DNA of 64,000 nucleotides from NCBI RefSeq assembly GCF_000219915.2, contig NC_017964.1, positions 3,224,001 through 3,288,000 of the forward strand, given 5' to 3'. Below are positions 1-9,548 of the stretch, in pieces; positions within the stretch are counted from its first letter, which is position 1; each line of letters begins with the position of its first letter. The DNA is from Advenella kashmirensis WT001. GTDB taxonomy: Bacteria > Pseudomonadota > Gammaproteobacteria > Burkholderiales > Burkholderiaceae_B. The position numbers were made by a program, and so were the translations under genes. The notes beneath the pieces were generated by a model, which worked only from the letters and a program-made list of their open reading frames with translations, did not search any database and was not told where the DNA came from.

Positions 1-1315
1 GTAACCATATGCCATGGTCGCCCGTTCAATGGGCGCCAGCGCTCCCACGGACGTACACGTCCGGAAGCGGCACCGGGAAAGCCCATATTGGGCGCCTGCC
101 CAAAGCCCAGCGCATTAAATACCGTCCACATTTGATCTGAACGCAAACGCTCGGAGATCATGGTCATGCCGATATTGCTTGAGCGACGGATGATGCCGGC
201 CACGTCCAGCACGCCGTTGCGCGTACTCACGTCTGTAATGGTTGCGCCTGGTAACGATAGGTGCCGTGTCCGGTATTGAATTTGGTTTTTGTGGTTACCA
301 CCCCGGCATCAAGCGCCAGCGCAGCCACCAACGGCTTCACGATAGAGCCGGGTTCGAACGTATCGGTAATGGCCCGATTGCGCAAGGCAGCACCCCGCCG
401 TTCCTGTGGATTGTTCGGATTGTATGTGGGCAGGCTGACCATTGAAAGGATTTCACCATTCTGCGCGTCCACAACCACTGCCGCGCCAGAAGACGCCTCA
501 TGATCGGTAATGGCTTTTTGCAGGGCCTTGGAAACCAGAAACTGCACACGGCTGTCAACGGTCAACTCCAGATTCTGTCCGTCGCGGGCGGGCTCCACTT
601 CCTGCATATCGCCAATGATACGACCCAGGCGATCACGCAGCACTTTGCGCAGTCCGGGCTGACCCGATAGCTGCTTGTTAAACTCCAACTCCACCCCCTC
701 AATACCGCGATCTTCGATATTGGTAAAGCCCACGATGTGTGCCATCAATGAACCTTGCGGGTAGGAGCGACGGGTTTCAGACAGCAGTCCGATTCCGGGA
801 ATTTTCATTTTCTGAATTTCAGTCGCCGGCTCCATCGCCACCTGACGGCGCAGGTAAACAAACGTCTTGTCCGAACTGCCCAGGCGTGTCGTCAAATCTT
901 TAAGCGACATGTCCAGCAACTTCGCCAGGCGCACCAGCTGTTCAGGCGTAGCACTTCGAGTCTCTTCAGGCGAAGCCCAGACTGCTTTTGCCGGAATACT
1001 GGTTGCCAGAAACTCGCCATTGCGGTCCAGCACACGCCCGCGATTGGCCGGCAGCACCAGCGTACGTTCATAACGCTTGCCGCCTTCGGCCTGCAGAAAA
1101 TCGTTGTTCATCGTCTGCAGATAAAGCGATTTGGCAATGACGGTAGTAAATCCCAGGCTGATCACGACAAACAGCAAACGCGCACGCCACTTGGGTATCT
1201 GCACATGCAGCACCGGGCTGCTGCTGTAGTAGTGATGCTGGGACGGACGCTTACCTGGCTGGTAACCGCCGCGTGATGTTTTTTTTGACTTGAGCAAATC
1301 CAGATTCAGTTTCAT
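1..1315 (-). CDS. ftsI: Peptidoglycan transpeptidase FtsI / PBP3 (partial at window edge, frame interrupted)
   Basis: FtsI is the division-specific class B penicillin-binding protein that cross-links septal peptidoglycan in the periplasm. The N-terminal part shows a cytoplasmic lead, one membrane segment near residues 45-62, the dimerisation domain (motif RGRVLDRNGEFLA) and the start of the transpeptidase domain with the catalytic serine box SIVK about 40 residues before the break. The start ATG at 1315 overlaps the ftsL stop (ATGA). Near position 248 one G is missing from a CAGG(G)CGC run; past it the frame continues to the window edge and contains the SSN motif, so the gene is really continuous and leaves the window on the left. 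Loss of FtsI would be lethal, so the frameshift is probably a sequence error. Confidence 0.93.
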
Positions 1316-1655
1316 TGCGCTCCCCTTGGCGCCGGTGCGGCAGCAGATTTTTCCGTGGCAGTTGCCGCTCGGGCAGTGCCTGCATTCATTTCTGATTCTT
1401 TGATGAAAACGGTTTGATTAATCTGCGGGGTCTGCATATTGAGCTTCTCGGACATCACCCGATCTATATTGGCGCTGGTGGTCAGTTGCGCACGCTCTAG
1501 CAGCAGGTGACGCCAGTCAACCTCCAGCTCACGCTCGGCGGCCTGAGCCCGACCAATATCGATATAAAGTAAACGTTGCTGATAGCGGCTGGACACCAGG
1601 GAAATGCACTGTACATGAAAAAACCGATCAGAAATATCAGTGCGAGGCGGGCCAC
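1312..1655 (-). CDS. ftsL: Cell division protein FtsL (frame interrupted)
   Basis: FtsL is a small bitopic divisome protein that works with FtsB and FtsQ. It is placed here by position between rsmH and ftsI and by the typical sequence [19 protein letters not shown] followed by a coiled-coil-like stretch. The likely start is GTG at 1655, inside the end of rsmH, giving a short cytoplasmic lead and a hydrophobic membrane segment ([14 protein letters not shown]). One base is missing near 1601-1606 in GCA(N)TTTCCC, which splits the membrane segment from the periplasmic part. The stop overlaps the ftsI start by ATGA. With 114 codons across the break the length fits the family. Identity rests mainly on gene order because FtsL sequences diverge strongly. 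Confidence 0.85.
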
Positions 1656-2719
1656 GATCCTCTCCTTTTCTGTGTATCCATGCCGGGCAGCGCCGCGCGG
1701 ATCGCATTTTCGTGCGCCTGGTTCCAGGCCGCATCGGTGCGTTCGGCAACGCGCAGTACGGCAGAGCGCGAGCGCGGATTTTCGCGAACCTCACCCTCCT
1801 CGGCCAATACCCTGCCCAAATTCTTCAGAACCGGTTCGGGCATTTCACTCTCACGCAACGGCATACGGGCAAGCTCGGGCGGCAGCGACGAGGCTGCAGC
1901 AAAACACTGCTTGACCATGCGGTCTTCAAGAGAATGAAAACTGATCACCGCCATTCTTCCTTGTGGAGCAAGTACCTTCAGAATTGACGCGAGGGTGTCC
2001 GCCAATTCCTTGAGTTCTTCATTGATGTGAATCCGTATAGCTTGAAAGGTGCGTGTGGCCGGATGTTGGCCTTTTTCCCGCGTACGGACGACGTTTGCGA
2101 CGAGCTCGGCAAGTTCGAGCGTTGTGCACAAAGGGCTGGATTGGCGGCGAGCATCAATCGCCTTTGCAATCTGGAAAGCAAACCGTTCTTCGCCATAATA
2201 TTTAATGACCTCCTTCATGTTGTCCACACTGGCCTGAGCCAGCCACTGTGCGGCCGTCTGACCGCGACTTGTATCCATCCGCATATCCAGTGGGCCGTCC
2301 CGCATGAACGAAAACCCTCTGGCTGCCTCATCAATCTGTGGCGATGAAACGCCTAAATCCATCATGACGCCATCAATCTGCGTCACTCCCTGCTCGGCCA
2401 GCGCCGGCACCATGGTGGAAAAGCCATCATGAATCACCGTGACCCTGGCATCCTCGCGACTTAACTGCATTGCGGCTTCTATCGCACGCGGATCCTTGTC
2501 AAACACAAACAACCGGGCACTTTTGCTCAGGGCGGACAGCAGCAGGCGACTGTGCCCACCCCGACCAAAAGTTCCATCTACGAACACACCATCGCGCTTT
2601 GCCGGTGGCGCCCACTGCCTGACTGCGGCAGATTTGGCGTAAAAATCGGCCAGTATCAGCGCGTTGACGGTTTCTTCATACAAAACCGGCTTGTGCTCGT
2701 ACCCTGCTTCTGCCATCAC
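1637..2719 (-). CDS. rsmH: 16S rRNA (cytosine-1402-N4)-methyltransferase RsmH
   Basis: RsmH (MraW) methylates N4 of C1402 in the 16S rRNA decoding centre using S-adenosylmethionine. The 360-residue product starts with [13 protein letters not shown] and carries the SAM-binding loop [15 protein letters not shown], the acidic FDKDP motif and the [10 protein letters not shown] motif. It is about 45 residues longer than the E. coli enzyme, partly through an insertion before the SAM loop (about residues 25-45) and a basic C-terminal tail. It overlaps the mraZ stop (2716-2719) upstream and ftsL downstream, as expected for a tightly coupled mra/dcw operon. The frame is intact. Confidence 0.97.
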   Translation of the reverse strand: MMAEAGYEHKPVLYEETVNALILADFYAKSAAVRQWAPPAKRDGVFVDGTFGRGGHSRLLLSALSKSARLFVFDKDPRAIEAAMQLSREDARVTVIHDGFSTMVPALAEQGVTQIDGVMMDLGVSSPQIDEAARGFSFMRDGPLDMRMDTSRGQTAAQWLAQASVDNMKEVIKYYGEERFAFQIAKAIDARRQSSPLCTTLELAELVANVVRTREKGQHPATRTFQAIRIHINEELKELADTLASILKVLAPQGRMAVISFHSLEDRMVKQCFAAASSLPPELARMPLRESEMPEPVLKNLGRVLAEEGEVRENPRSRSAVLRVAERTDAAWNQAHENAIRAALPGMDTQKRRGSWPASH

Positions 2720-3147
2720 AGTGAAAAATGCTCAAGACTGTCTGGCAGACCCTTGGCCAGATCCTGTGCCTGTTGCTGCGCAAAGATCGTGGCATCCCAT
2801 AAATCAAAGTGCTTGCCCATGCCCACCAGCACCACATCTTTCACAATGCTGGTTGCCATGCGCAATTCCGGCGCAATCAAAATACGGCCCGAACCATCAA
2901 TTTCGACGTCCTGGGCATTACCCAGCAGCATGCGTTGCACGTGACGCGCAGACATGGGAAACGCCATAATGGCCTCGCGTTTTTCTTCCCATACCGGACG
3001 TGGGTATATAAGCAAACCGCCGTCAAAGTTGCGGGTGACAGTCAGGGCGCCGTCTGCGGCCTCGGTCAGGGCGTCACGATACCGGGTTGGAATAGTCATC
3101 CTCCCCTTGGCATCCAGCGTGAGCGCACTGTTTCCCTGAAATATCAC
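2716..3147 (-). CDS. mraZ: Transcriptional regulator MraZ
   Basis: MraZ is a two-SpoVT/AbrB-domain DNA-binding protein that represses its own division operon through direct repeats in its promoter. The product has the family opening [23 protein letters not shown] and a second copy of the fold around residues 80-120 ([13 protein letters not shown]). I choose GTG at 3147, giving 143 residues, the usual family length; a longer frame from an ATG at 3168 would add seven residues running into the regulatory repeats and is less likely. First gene of the minus-strand mra operon, directly downstream of the MraZ box at 3154-3187. Confidence 0.94.
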   Translation of the reverse strand: MIFQGNSALTLDAKGRMTIPTRYRDALTEAADGALTVTRNFDGGLLIYPRPVWEEKREAIMAFPMSARHVQRMLLGNAQDVEIDGSGRILIAPELRMATSIVKDVVLVGMGKHFDLWDATIFAQQQAQDLAKGLPDSLEHFSL

Positions 3148-3153
3148 TTTTAT

Positions 3154-3187
3154 CCCACAATTTTGCACAAAATCCTACTTTTTCCCA
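3154..3187 (-). promoter_or_regulatory. MraZ-binding box, four repeats at 10-bp spacing
   Basis: Read on the minus strand, the core TGGG or a close variant (TGGG, TAGG, TGCA, TGGG) occurs four times at exactly 10-bp steps (plus-strand cores at 3184-3187, 3174-3177, 3164-3167 and 3154-3157), ending seven bases before the mraZ GTG. Known MraZ boxes are three or four TGGG repeats with 5-6 bp spacers, so this is very probably the autoregulatory operator. The third repeat is the most degenerate. Confidence 0.75.
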
Positions 3188-3395
3188 CTTTAAGTGAATG
3201 CGCGCAAATGGTCAAGTTCTATTTAGTGACTTTTTCCAATCACAACAAAGACTTAGCCAACTTCGCCGAAAACGCGAAATTTTTGTTTATAAAAATCAGG
3301 GGGTTAAAATTAATTACAGGAAAATGTCAGAAACAGTCGCTAATTTCGGAATAATTATTAGCATTTATTAACATTAGCGACATGTGAGAAAAAGA

Positions 3396-3780
3396 AGACA
3401 GGAAAGGTCTGTAAGCCGGATTCTGTAAACCGGTTTCCCGGTTGGCAATCATTCCTCTGGCAACCTTATTACTAAGGCACTCAAGCCATCTACCCGCATG
3501 CTTGGACGAGCCGCCCTTCGTGACGAATCACACGCATGCCTATTTGATGTTGCTCCGGATAGAGGTTACCGCGTTTCACCCTGACGCGCTGTCACCCTAT
3601 TGGGGTGACGCCTTACGGAAGTCGCCGTATCAGTGCGGTTAAGCCCGCGCGCCAGTCTCGTCTCTGTGGCCCTATTCCTCGGTGGCGCAAACCACCGGAC
3701 GGCTGTTAGCCGCTATCCTGCCCTGCGGAGTCCGGACATTCCTCGATACTGATGTACCGCGATTGCCCAACCTTTCCTGC
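3396..3780 (-). ncRNA. rnpB: RNase P RNA (class A)
   Basis: RNase P RNA is the catalytic RNA that removes 5' leaders from tRNA precursors. The minus strand contains the conserved 5' core GGAATGTCCGGACTCCGCAGGGCAGG (split here for reference to 3720-3745) and the 3' motif ACAGAATCCGGCTTACAG. The ends can pair as helix P1: CAGGAAAGGT near 3779-3770 with ACCTTTCCTG near 3409-3399. A pyrimidine-rich TCTTCTTTTTCTC tract follows the 3' end and could act in termination. Length about 385 nt fits class A. It lies between mraZ and uup and shows no protein-coding content. Confidence 0.95.
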
Positions 3781-3914
3781 GGCCACTATTGTAACCGTGA
3801 TAATGCCTCGCTAGCCAGCGATATCCGCAAGCGGGCTCAGGAATAATGCGACAATGTTGGTATTGTTCAATTTTGGCTCTCTCAGGCTCTCTTTTTCAGG
3901 TTCGCAGTTTTCTT

Positions 3915-5736
3915 ATGGCAGCAAATACGCTCATCACGCTTCTGAACGCACAACTGGCCTTTGGCCACCATGCCCTGCTCGATCACGCCTCGCTCACCAT
4001 AATCGAGGGCGACCGCATCGGCTTGATCGGCCGCAACGGCGCCGGCAAATCGTCGTTGCTGCGCATCCTGGATGGCCGCTCCGACCCGGACGACGGGGAG
4101 GTCTCTCGACTGGGGTCACTGCGCTCGATGACTGTCGAACAGGAACCCGAGCTTCCCGAAGAAAGTACGGTATACGATGCCATTGTTGGTGATTTTCTGA
4201 GCACAGAAGACTGGCAGCGTCCTACACGGGCAAACGCCATGATCGAAGACCTTGGCCTGAACCCCGACGCTAAAATCGCCGGCCTTTCTGGAGGCACGCG
4301 CAAGCGTATTGCCCTGGCGCGCGCCTTTGTCGAAGAGCCCGATCTCCTGCTGCTGGACGAGCCGACCAATCACCTGGACTTCCTGGGTATCGCCTGGACT
4401 TGAAAAACGCATCCTGCAAAACCGCGGGGCCTGCGTCGTCATCACCCACGATCGGCGCTTTCTGGATGCCGTCACTACACGCATTGTAGAACTGGACCGC
4501 GGAAAGCTGCACAGCTACCCCGGCACATTCAGCCAGTGGCAAACCCACAAGGCCGAATGGCTGGCCGCTGAAAAAGTACAGAACGAACGATTCGACAAAG
4601 TCCTGGCACAGGAAGAAGTCTGGATACGCAAGGGCGTACAGGCCCGACGGACCCGCAACGAAGGCCGGGTAAAGCGGCTGGAGCAGTTGCGGCGCGAGCG
4701 CACTGAAAGACGGGAGCGCGTGGGCAATGTGAACTTTGCCCTGGCCACAGGCGAGCGTTCGGGCAAGCTGGTTGCCGAATTGGAAAACGTTAACAAGGCT
4801 TTCGGCAACAAAACCGTCTTACGCGATTACTCTACGACCATCATGCGCGGCGACCGGATCGGGATTATCGGCCCCAACGGCGCTGGCAAAACCACACTGC
4901 TCAAGATCATTCTAGGCAAACTTGCGCCAGACAGCGGCAACGTCAGACTGGGCACCAATTTGTCGGTGGCCTATTTCGACCAGATGCGCGAACAGCTGGA
5001 CGACAGCGCCGCGCTCACCGACGTCATCAATCCAGGCAGCGAATGGGTGGAAATTGGCAACCAGCGCAAGCACGTCATGAGCTATCTGGGCGACTTTCTT
5101 TTCTCACCGGCCCGTGCCCGCTCGCCCGTATCCAGCCTGTCGGGCGGTGAACGCGCCCGGCTGCTGCTGGCACGCCTTTTCGCCCGCCCGGCCAATATCC
5201 TCGTCATGGATGAACCCACCAACGACCTGGACATTGAAACGCTGGAATTGCTGGAGGAACTGCTGCAGGAGTTTTCCGGCACCGTATTGCTGGTCAGCCA
5301 CGACCGCACATTCCTGAACAACGTAATTACCCAAACCATTGCCTGTGAAGGCAACGGCCAATGGCGCGATTATGTAGGTGGTTACGACGACTGGCTTGCC
5401 CAGCGGCCTGCATCCATACAGGAACCAGAGGATAACGCGAGTACATCGATGTCGGCAAAGAACGCATCGGGTCAGACGCAGGCGAGTGCACGCAAGGATG
5501 GCAAATCCGGCCGTCTGAGCAACTGGGAACAGCAGGAACTGGACCGCATTCCCAAGGAAATCGTTGCATTGGAAACGGAACAAAGCGAGCTGACCCAACA
5601 TCTGTCAGAGCCCGACCTGTATGCCGATGGCCCGGAAAAAGCCGCCGGCATTCACGAGCGCCTGCTGGAAATTGAAGAAACCCTGCTGACCAAGCTGGAG
5701 CGCTGGGAATTGCTGGAAAGCAAGAAAGGCGGCTGA
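3915..5736 (+). CDS. uup: ABC-F family ATPase Uup (frame interrupted)
   Basis: Uup is a cytosolic tandem ABC ATPase of the ABC-F family, linked to ribosome function and to precise-excision/replication-intermediate tolerance. Domain 1 has Walker A GLIGRNGAGKSS, signature LSGGT and Walker B LLLLDEPTNHLD; domain 2 has GIIGPNGAGKTT, SLSGGE and ILVMDEPTNDLD; a charged C-terminal region (about residues 510-605) rich in Glu/Lys/Leu fits the Uup coiled-coil domain. One extra A near 4398 (TGG-A-CTTGAA) shifts the frame just after the first Walker B. Start ATG at 3915 is chosen because the residues before it do not resemble the family. About 607 residues in total. It ends base-to-base against the convergent methyltransferase. 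Confidence 0.92.
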
Positions 5737-6417
5737 TCAGCCGTTGACGATGGCAATTAACAGGCCATCCCAACCTTTGCTGCCCACGGTCTGAAAGGCC
5801 GTGGCCGACAGGCGCTCGTTGCCGGCCATATCATCAAAGAAACGGCGCAAGCCTTTGATATTACTGCCTTCGGAATGGGCGTCCAGAATCTGCCCCTGGC
5901 GCACCACGTTATCTGCCACAATCACCGTGCCCGGCGCCGACAGCTTCAGCGCCAATTCCAGATAGCGAGGGTTGTTTTCCTTGTCCGCATCCATAAAAAT
6001 GAAATCGAATGGTGCTGCGCCTTCGTCAATGAGCGCCTGCATCAGATCGGCTGCACGCCCCAGGCGGATCTCAACCCGATCATCCACAGCAGCAATGCGC
6101 AGGCTTTCCCGCGCAACCCTCACATAGTTTTCATCAAAATCCAGCGTCAGCAACCGGCCGTCGGGCCCCATGCCCAGCGCCATCCAGACGGTGCTGTACG
6201 CTCCCAGCGTGCCCAGTTCCAGAATACGCTTTGCGCCCTTGAGGCGCACCAGCAAATTGAGCAGCTTACCCTGATTGGGGGCCACCTGAATCGCCGGCAT
6301 GGCGTGCGCCTCGCAATGCGCGAGCACTTTGGCAGGAATGGTATCGTCCGCCAACAGCAGACTGTTGAAATAATCATCGACCGCAACGTAACGTTCGGGG
6401 GTAATCTGAATTTTCAT
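5737..6417 (-). CDS. Class I SAM-dependent O-methyltransferase (CCoAOMT-like)
   Basis: The 226-residue product belongs to the caffeoyl-CoA O-methyltransferase-like family (methyltransf_3). It has the SAM-binding motif ILELGTLGAYSTVWMA (about residues 65-80), the acidic end of strand 2 in LLTLDFDENY, and the metal/substrate motif FIFMDADKENN. Bacterial members methylate catechol-like small molecules, but the substrate here is not shown by the sequence. It is convergent with uup, with no base between the two stop codons. Start ATG at 6417 gives the usual family N terminus. Confidence 0.88.
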   Translation of the reverse strand: MKIQITPERYVAVDDYFNSLLLADDTIPAKVLAHCEAHAMPAIQVAPNQGKLLNLLVRLKGAKRILELGTLGAYSTVWMALGMGPDGRLLTLDFDENYVRVARESLRIAAVDDRVEIRLGRAADLMQALIDEGAAPFDFIFMDADKENNPRYLELALKLSAPGTVIVADNVVRQGQILDAHSEGSNIKGLRRFFDDMAGNERLSATAFQTVGSKGWDGLLIAIVNG

Positions 6418-6729
6418 AGCGTTAAGACTCTAATAACAAAGGTAGCCGGCAGCGATTGCCGTGTCGGTCAGACCGGCGCAGGCCACAGCGACTGAGCGCC
6501 GCGCACTGGGGTCCCATGACTGGATGGATCAAACACTGCTGCTGCCTCTTGCCGTGGCAGTCGGGATCAATGCCCCCAGAGCAGTGATGGCAGCGTCGCA
6601 CTGGCCAGGGCCAGGATAGGCTCAGGCAAGATGCAGTTCAGACGGGTACATATCCCGGAGCGGCCCGTGATTGCGAACGCCGCTCGCGCTAGTGCCAGTG
6701 CTGATGACCCATGCCGTCAGCAAGCCGGA
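6418..6729. other. Gene-free stretch between methyltransferase and pyrC
   Basis: Just over 300 bases with ordinary GC content. I see no convincing frame, repeat or hairpin. It must hold the methyltransferase promoter on the minus strand and the 3' end of the pyrC transcript. A decayed gene cannot be excluded. Confidence 0.5.
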
Positions 6730-7791
6730 TCAATCAGAAAACGACCAGTTCAGCGTTTCACCGGCGGCCAGCGGCACCAATTCGGTGGCACCATATTCAA
6801 GTGTAAACGGAATTTCAAAGGGCTTGCGCTCCAGCGTTACCGTGCCCGAGTTGACGGGCAACCCGTAAAAGGCAGGCCCGTTCAGGCTGGCAAAAGCCTC
6901 CAGCCGATCCAGGCGCCCCGCCTGTTCAAATGCCGTGGCGTACAACTCCAGCGCATGCAGTGCCGTATAACAGCCAGCGCAACCGCAGGCGTGCTCCTTG
7001 AGCCCCCGGGCATGCGGCGCACTATCGGTTCCCAGGAAAAAGCGATCGCTATCGCCCGTGGCCGCAGCCACCAGCGCCAGGCGATGTGTTTCACGCTTTA
7101 AAACCGGTAAGCAATAATAGTGTGGCCGAATCCCACCGGTAAAAATCGCATTGCGGTTGTACAGCAAATGATGCGCCGTAATCGTAGCGGCCACCGGCCC
7201 CTCTGCCTGCGACACATAATCGACGCCTTCTTTGGTCGTAATGTGCTCGAACACCACTTTAAGTGATGGGTAACGTTGACGCAGCGGGATCATGACGCGG
7301 TCGATAAACACCGCCTCGCGATCGAACAGATCGACTGTCTGATCGGTGACCTCTCCGTGCACCAGCAAGGGCACGCCGTGCTTTTCCATGGCTGCCAGCG
7401 CCTTGTCGCACTGATCCAGCAGATTGGTTACGCCAGCATCTGAATTGGTGGTGGCGCCGGCCGGATATAGCTTGACCGCATGCACGAAGTCAGAGGCAGC
7501 GGCCTGCGCAATGTCCTGCGCCGTCGTGCCTTCAGTCAGATACAACGTCATCAGGGGAGTAAAGGTAGCAGGATCGCGCCCCGCCACTTGCAGCGCCGAA
7601 ACGATACGGTCGCGATAGGCCCCGGCCTGTTCCACCGTTGTTACTGGCGGGCGCAAATTAGGCATGATAATGGCGCGCCGGAATTGACGGGCAGAATGGG
7701 CGACCACGGCTTGCAACGCCTCCTGGTCCCGCAGATGCAAATGCCAGTCGTCTGGCTGAATAAGGGTGATGGCAGTATCTGTAATCAGCAT
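6730..7791 (-). CDS. pyrC: Dihydroorotase PyrC
   Basis: PyrC closes carbamoyl-aspartate to dihydroorotate, step three of pyrimidine synthesis. The 353-residue form matches the class II (E. coli type) enzyme: zinc ligands HLH in DDWHLHLRD, the lysine that is carboxylated in HAVKLYPAGATTNSDAG, the HGEV and EHITTKEG histidines, and the active-site aspartate in LGTDSAPH. ATG at 7791 (MLITDTAITLIQ) is preferred; an upstream ATG at 7929 would add 46 residues unlike any PyrC. It appears to be a single-gene unit on the minus strand. Confidence 0.95.
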   Translation of the reverse strand: MLITDTAITLIQPDDWHLHLRDQEALQAVVAHSARQFRRAIIMPNLRPPVTTVEQAGAYRDRIVSALQVAGRDPATFTPLMTLYLTEGTTAQDIAQAAASDFVHAVKLYPAGATTNSDAGVTNLLDQCDKALAAMEKHGVPLLVHGEVTDQTVDLFDREAVFIDRVMIPLRQRYPSLKVVFEHITTKEGVDYVSQAEGPVAATITAHHLLYNRNAIFTGGIRPHYYCLPVLKRETHRLALVAAATGDSDRFFLGTDSAPHARGLKEHACGCAGCYTALHALELYATAFEQAGRLDRLEAFASLNGPAFYGLPVNSGTVTLERKPFEIPFTLEYGATELVPLAAGETLNWSFSD

Positions 7792-8270
7792 AATGATGGA
7801 TGTCCTTTTGATGACCAATACTATACAGAAAACCGCGGGCAAATTTCGGGCTGGCGCATCGGCTGCATATAGAAGCAAAGACGACGGTCCGTGCAAGGCT
7901 GCGTTTTTGAGCAAATTTTGCGCAGCCACAGCGCCGCCAGCAGTTGGTATTGCACCGCAGGGTCTGCTGGCCGATACAGGCAGCGACCGTTTACACTGAC
8001 CGCAGGCTGAACAAAACGCCGCAGAGGCCGATCAAAGCGGCTTATGCACGACAATGCTAATAATTCTTAACAAATCGGTCATTTTCAAAAAAATCAGAAA
8101 AATCGCACAAAAAACAGTCTATTCAATCTAATTTCTTTTATTTTGCTTTCAAAAAACAATATCTGTAATTTTCTTCAATTTCGCATAAAAAAAAACTATG
8201 CAAGAGGCAAATTACACGTTATTCTCTTCCATGTACGAATATACACACGCCTTTATGGAGATTTACAAAT
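7792..8270. other. AT-rich divergent intergenic region, pyrC / SWIB gene
   Basis: About 480 bases separating the divergent pyrC and SWIB genes. The part from roughly 8050 to 8230 is clearly more AT-rich than the flanks (many A and T runs) and presumably contains the SWIB promoter; the part nearest pyrC has normal composition. No coding frame is convincing. Confidence 0.55.
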
Positions 8271-8546
8271 ATGGCAACAACTTCAGAAAAACCAGCCCGT
8301 AAGCCAAACGCAGCTTTCATGAAACCGCTGACTCCCAGCGCTGAGCTGGCTCAAGTAATCGGCAGTGATCCGTTACCTCGTACAGAAGTGACCAAGAAAA
8401 TCTGGGAATACATCAAAAAACACGATCTGCAGGATCCTAAAAACCGTCGCAACATTAATGCCGACGCGAAACTGCGCCCCATTTTCGGTAAAGACCAGGT
8501 CAGCATGTTCGAAATGACAAAACTGGTCAGCACACACCTGAAATAA
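8271..8546 (+). CDS. SWIB/MDM2 domain protein
   Basis: A 91-residue protein consisting almost only of one SWIB domain (about residues 16-90), with the typical LTPSAELAQVIGSDPLPRTE opening and WEYIKKHDLQDPKNRR core. SWIB domains are best known from eukaryotic chromatin remodelling (BAF60) and MDM2, and occur in a few bacteria including chlamydiae, where they are fused to or stand beside topoisomerase; stand-alone versions occur in betaproteobacteria. Function here is unknown; a chromosome-associated role is inference. A GGAG ribosome site lies nine bases before the ATG and a strong terminator follows. Confidence 0.9.
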   Translation: MATTSEKPARKPNAAFMKPLTPSAELAQVIGSDPLPRTEVTKKIWEYIKKHDLQDPKNRRNINADAKLRPIFGKDQVSMFEMTKLVSTHLK

Positions 8547-8566
8547 TCAGATGTGCATTGCCGGTT

Positions 8567-8599
8567 AAAAAACGAATCCCATGGGTTCGTTTTTTTTCG
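8567..8599 (+). terminator. Rho-independent terminator after SWIB gene
   Basis: Inverted repeat ACGAATCCC / GGGTTCGT with a two-base loop, preceded by A6 and followed by T8. The symmetry means it could also work on the minus strand for the regulator gene that ends at 8676. Confidence 0.85.
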
Positions 8600-8675
8600 T
8601 CCCTTGCTAACCGAGGCGACCGCACAGCACCAGCTGCGGTCATAATGCCATTTTCGCCCGACGCCCAAGTCCTTA

Positions 8676-9401
8676 TCACGATCCGCTTTCGACGCTGCGC
8701 ATAAAAATCCGGATCACATTTGTCAAATGCACATGCATAGCCCGTCTGGCACCGTCTGCATCCTGCTGTTCCAGTGCAAGCAAGATATGATGATGTTCCA
8801 ATTGAGACCGCAAGGGCATATCATCCGGTGTGTACAGTTGCTGTAGCCTGCCAAACAGCTCAGTATATTGTTTTCCCAGAAGATACCGCACAAAAAAAGC
8901 ATAGGCACCATTTTCAGCTGCTTCGGCAATACGAATGTGAAACAGCCGGTCACCGATGTGATCCTGCGAGCGATTGAGATTATCCTGAACATTCATCAGG
9001 TACGCATCTTTAATTGCCTGCATTTGTTCATCGCTACGTCTTCGGGCTGCCAGCGCCGCAATTTCCGGCTCCAGCAAAAGACGCGCCTGCAGTAATTCAA
9101 ATGGCGTCACTTCAGTCGCCGTAGCAAGGTGAGGTAACAACTTTGGATGCACTGGCGGGTCTTCATGATTTACCTGGGCCGGGTCACGTTGCCGCACATA
9201 CACACCACTACCCAATCTGACCTCGACCCAACCGGAAACCTCAAGTGCAATAATCGCTTCCCGCACCGAAGTGCGACTTACCTGGAACTGGCTGGCCAGT
9301 TCTCTTTCGGGTGGAATACGACTGGAAACCGGATAACTATTATTCAGGATTTTTTCGCGGATGCTTGCGGCAATCCGTTGGTAAACGCGATCACTTTCCA
9401 T
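8676..9401 (-). CDS. GntR-family (FadR/FCD) transcriptional regulator of the sugar operon
   Basis: A 241-residue regulator with an N-terminal winged helix (about residues 8-72, with RIPPERELASQFQVSRTSVR as recognition region) and an all-helical FCD effector domain (about 95-225) with the family's metal/ligand histidine and acidic residues. It is divergent from the L-fucose-type catabolic operon that starts at 9549, and palindromic sites lie between the two genes, so it is most likely the local repressor released by a sugar acid. The ligand is inference. Confidence 0.9.
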   Translation of the reverse strand: MESDRVYQRIAASIREKILNNSYPVSSRIPPERELASQFQVSRTSVREAIIALEVSGWVEVRLGSGVYVRQRDPAQVNHEDPPVHPKLLPHLATATEVTPFELLQARLLLEPEIAALAARRRSDEQMQAIKDAYLMNVQDNLNRSQDHIGDRLFHIRIAEAAENGAYAFFVRYLLGKQYTELFGRLQQLYTPDDMPLRSQLEHHHILLALEQQDADGARRAMHVHLTNVIRIFMRSVESGS

Positions 9402-9464
9402 GTATGACTCTAATAATTGATCGAAAAAACTTGCAAACCACTAAAATTTCGCCTAAATTGTACA

Positions 9465-9515
9465 GACCAATTAAATTGGCCTGACCAAATTAGATTAAAT
9501 TTAAAAATTGGTCTG
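9465..9515. promoter_or_regulatory. Putative operator of the divergent GntR regulator
   Basis: Two symmetric elements lie in the divergent intergenic region: the perfect 13-bp palindrome CCAATTAAATTGG at 9467-9479, and a wider inverted repeat GACCAAAT (9483-9490) / AATTGGTC (9506-9513). Both contain the TTGG/CCAA half-site spirit of FadR-subfamily operators (TGGT-N-ACCA). They overlap the region expected to hold the promoter of the catabolic operon. Confidence 0.55.
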
Positions 9516-9548
9516 GTCGCGAGACATTATAGCGTTAGAGGAGACACC

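Noticed and set aside
755..1276. 173-codon plus-strand frame opposite ftsI
   Set aside because: Shadow of the ftsI coding strand with no protein-family character.
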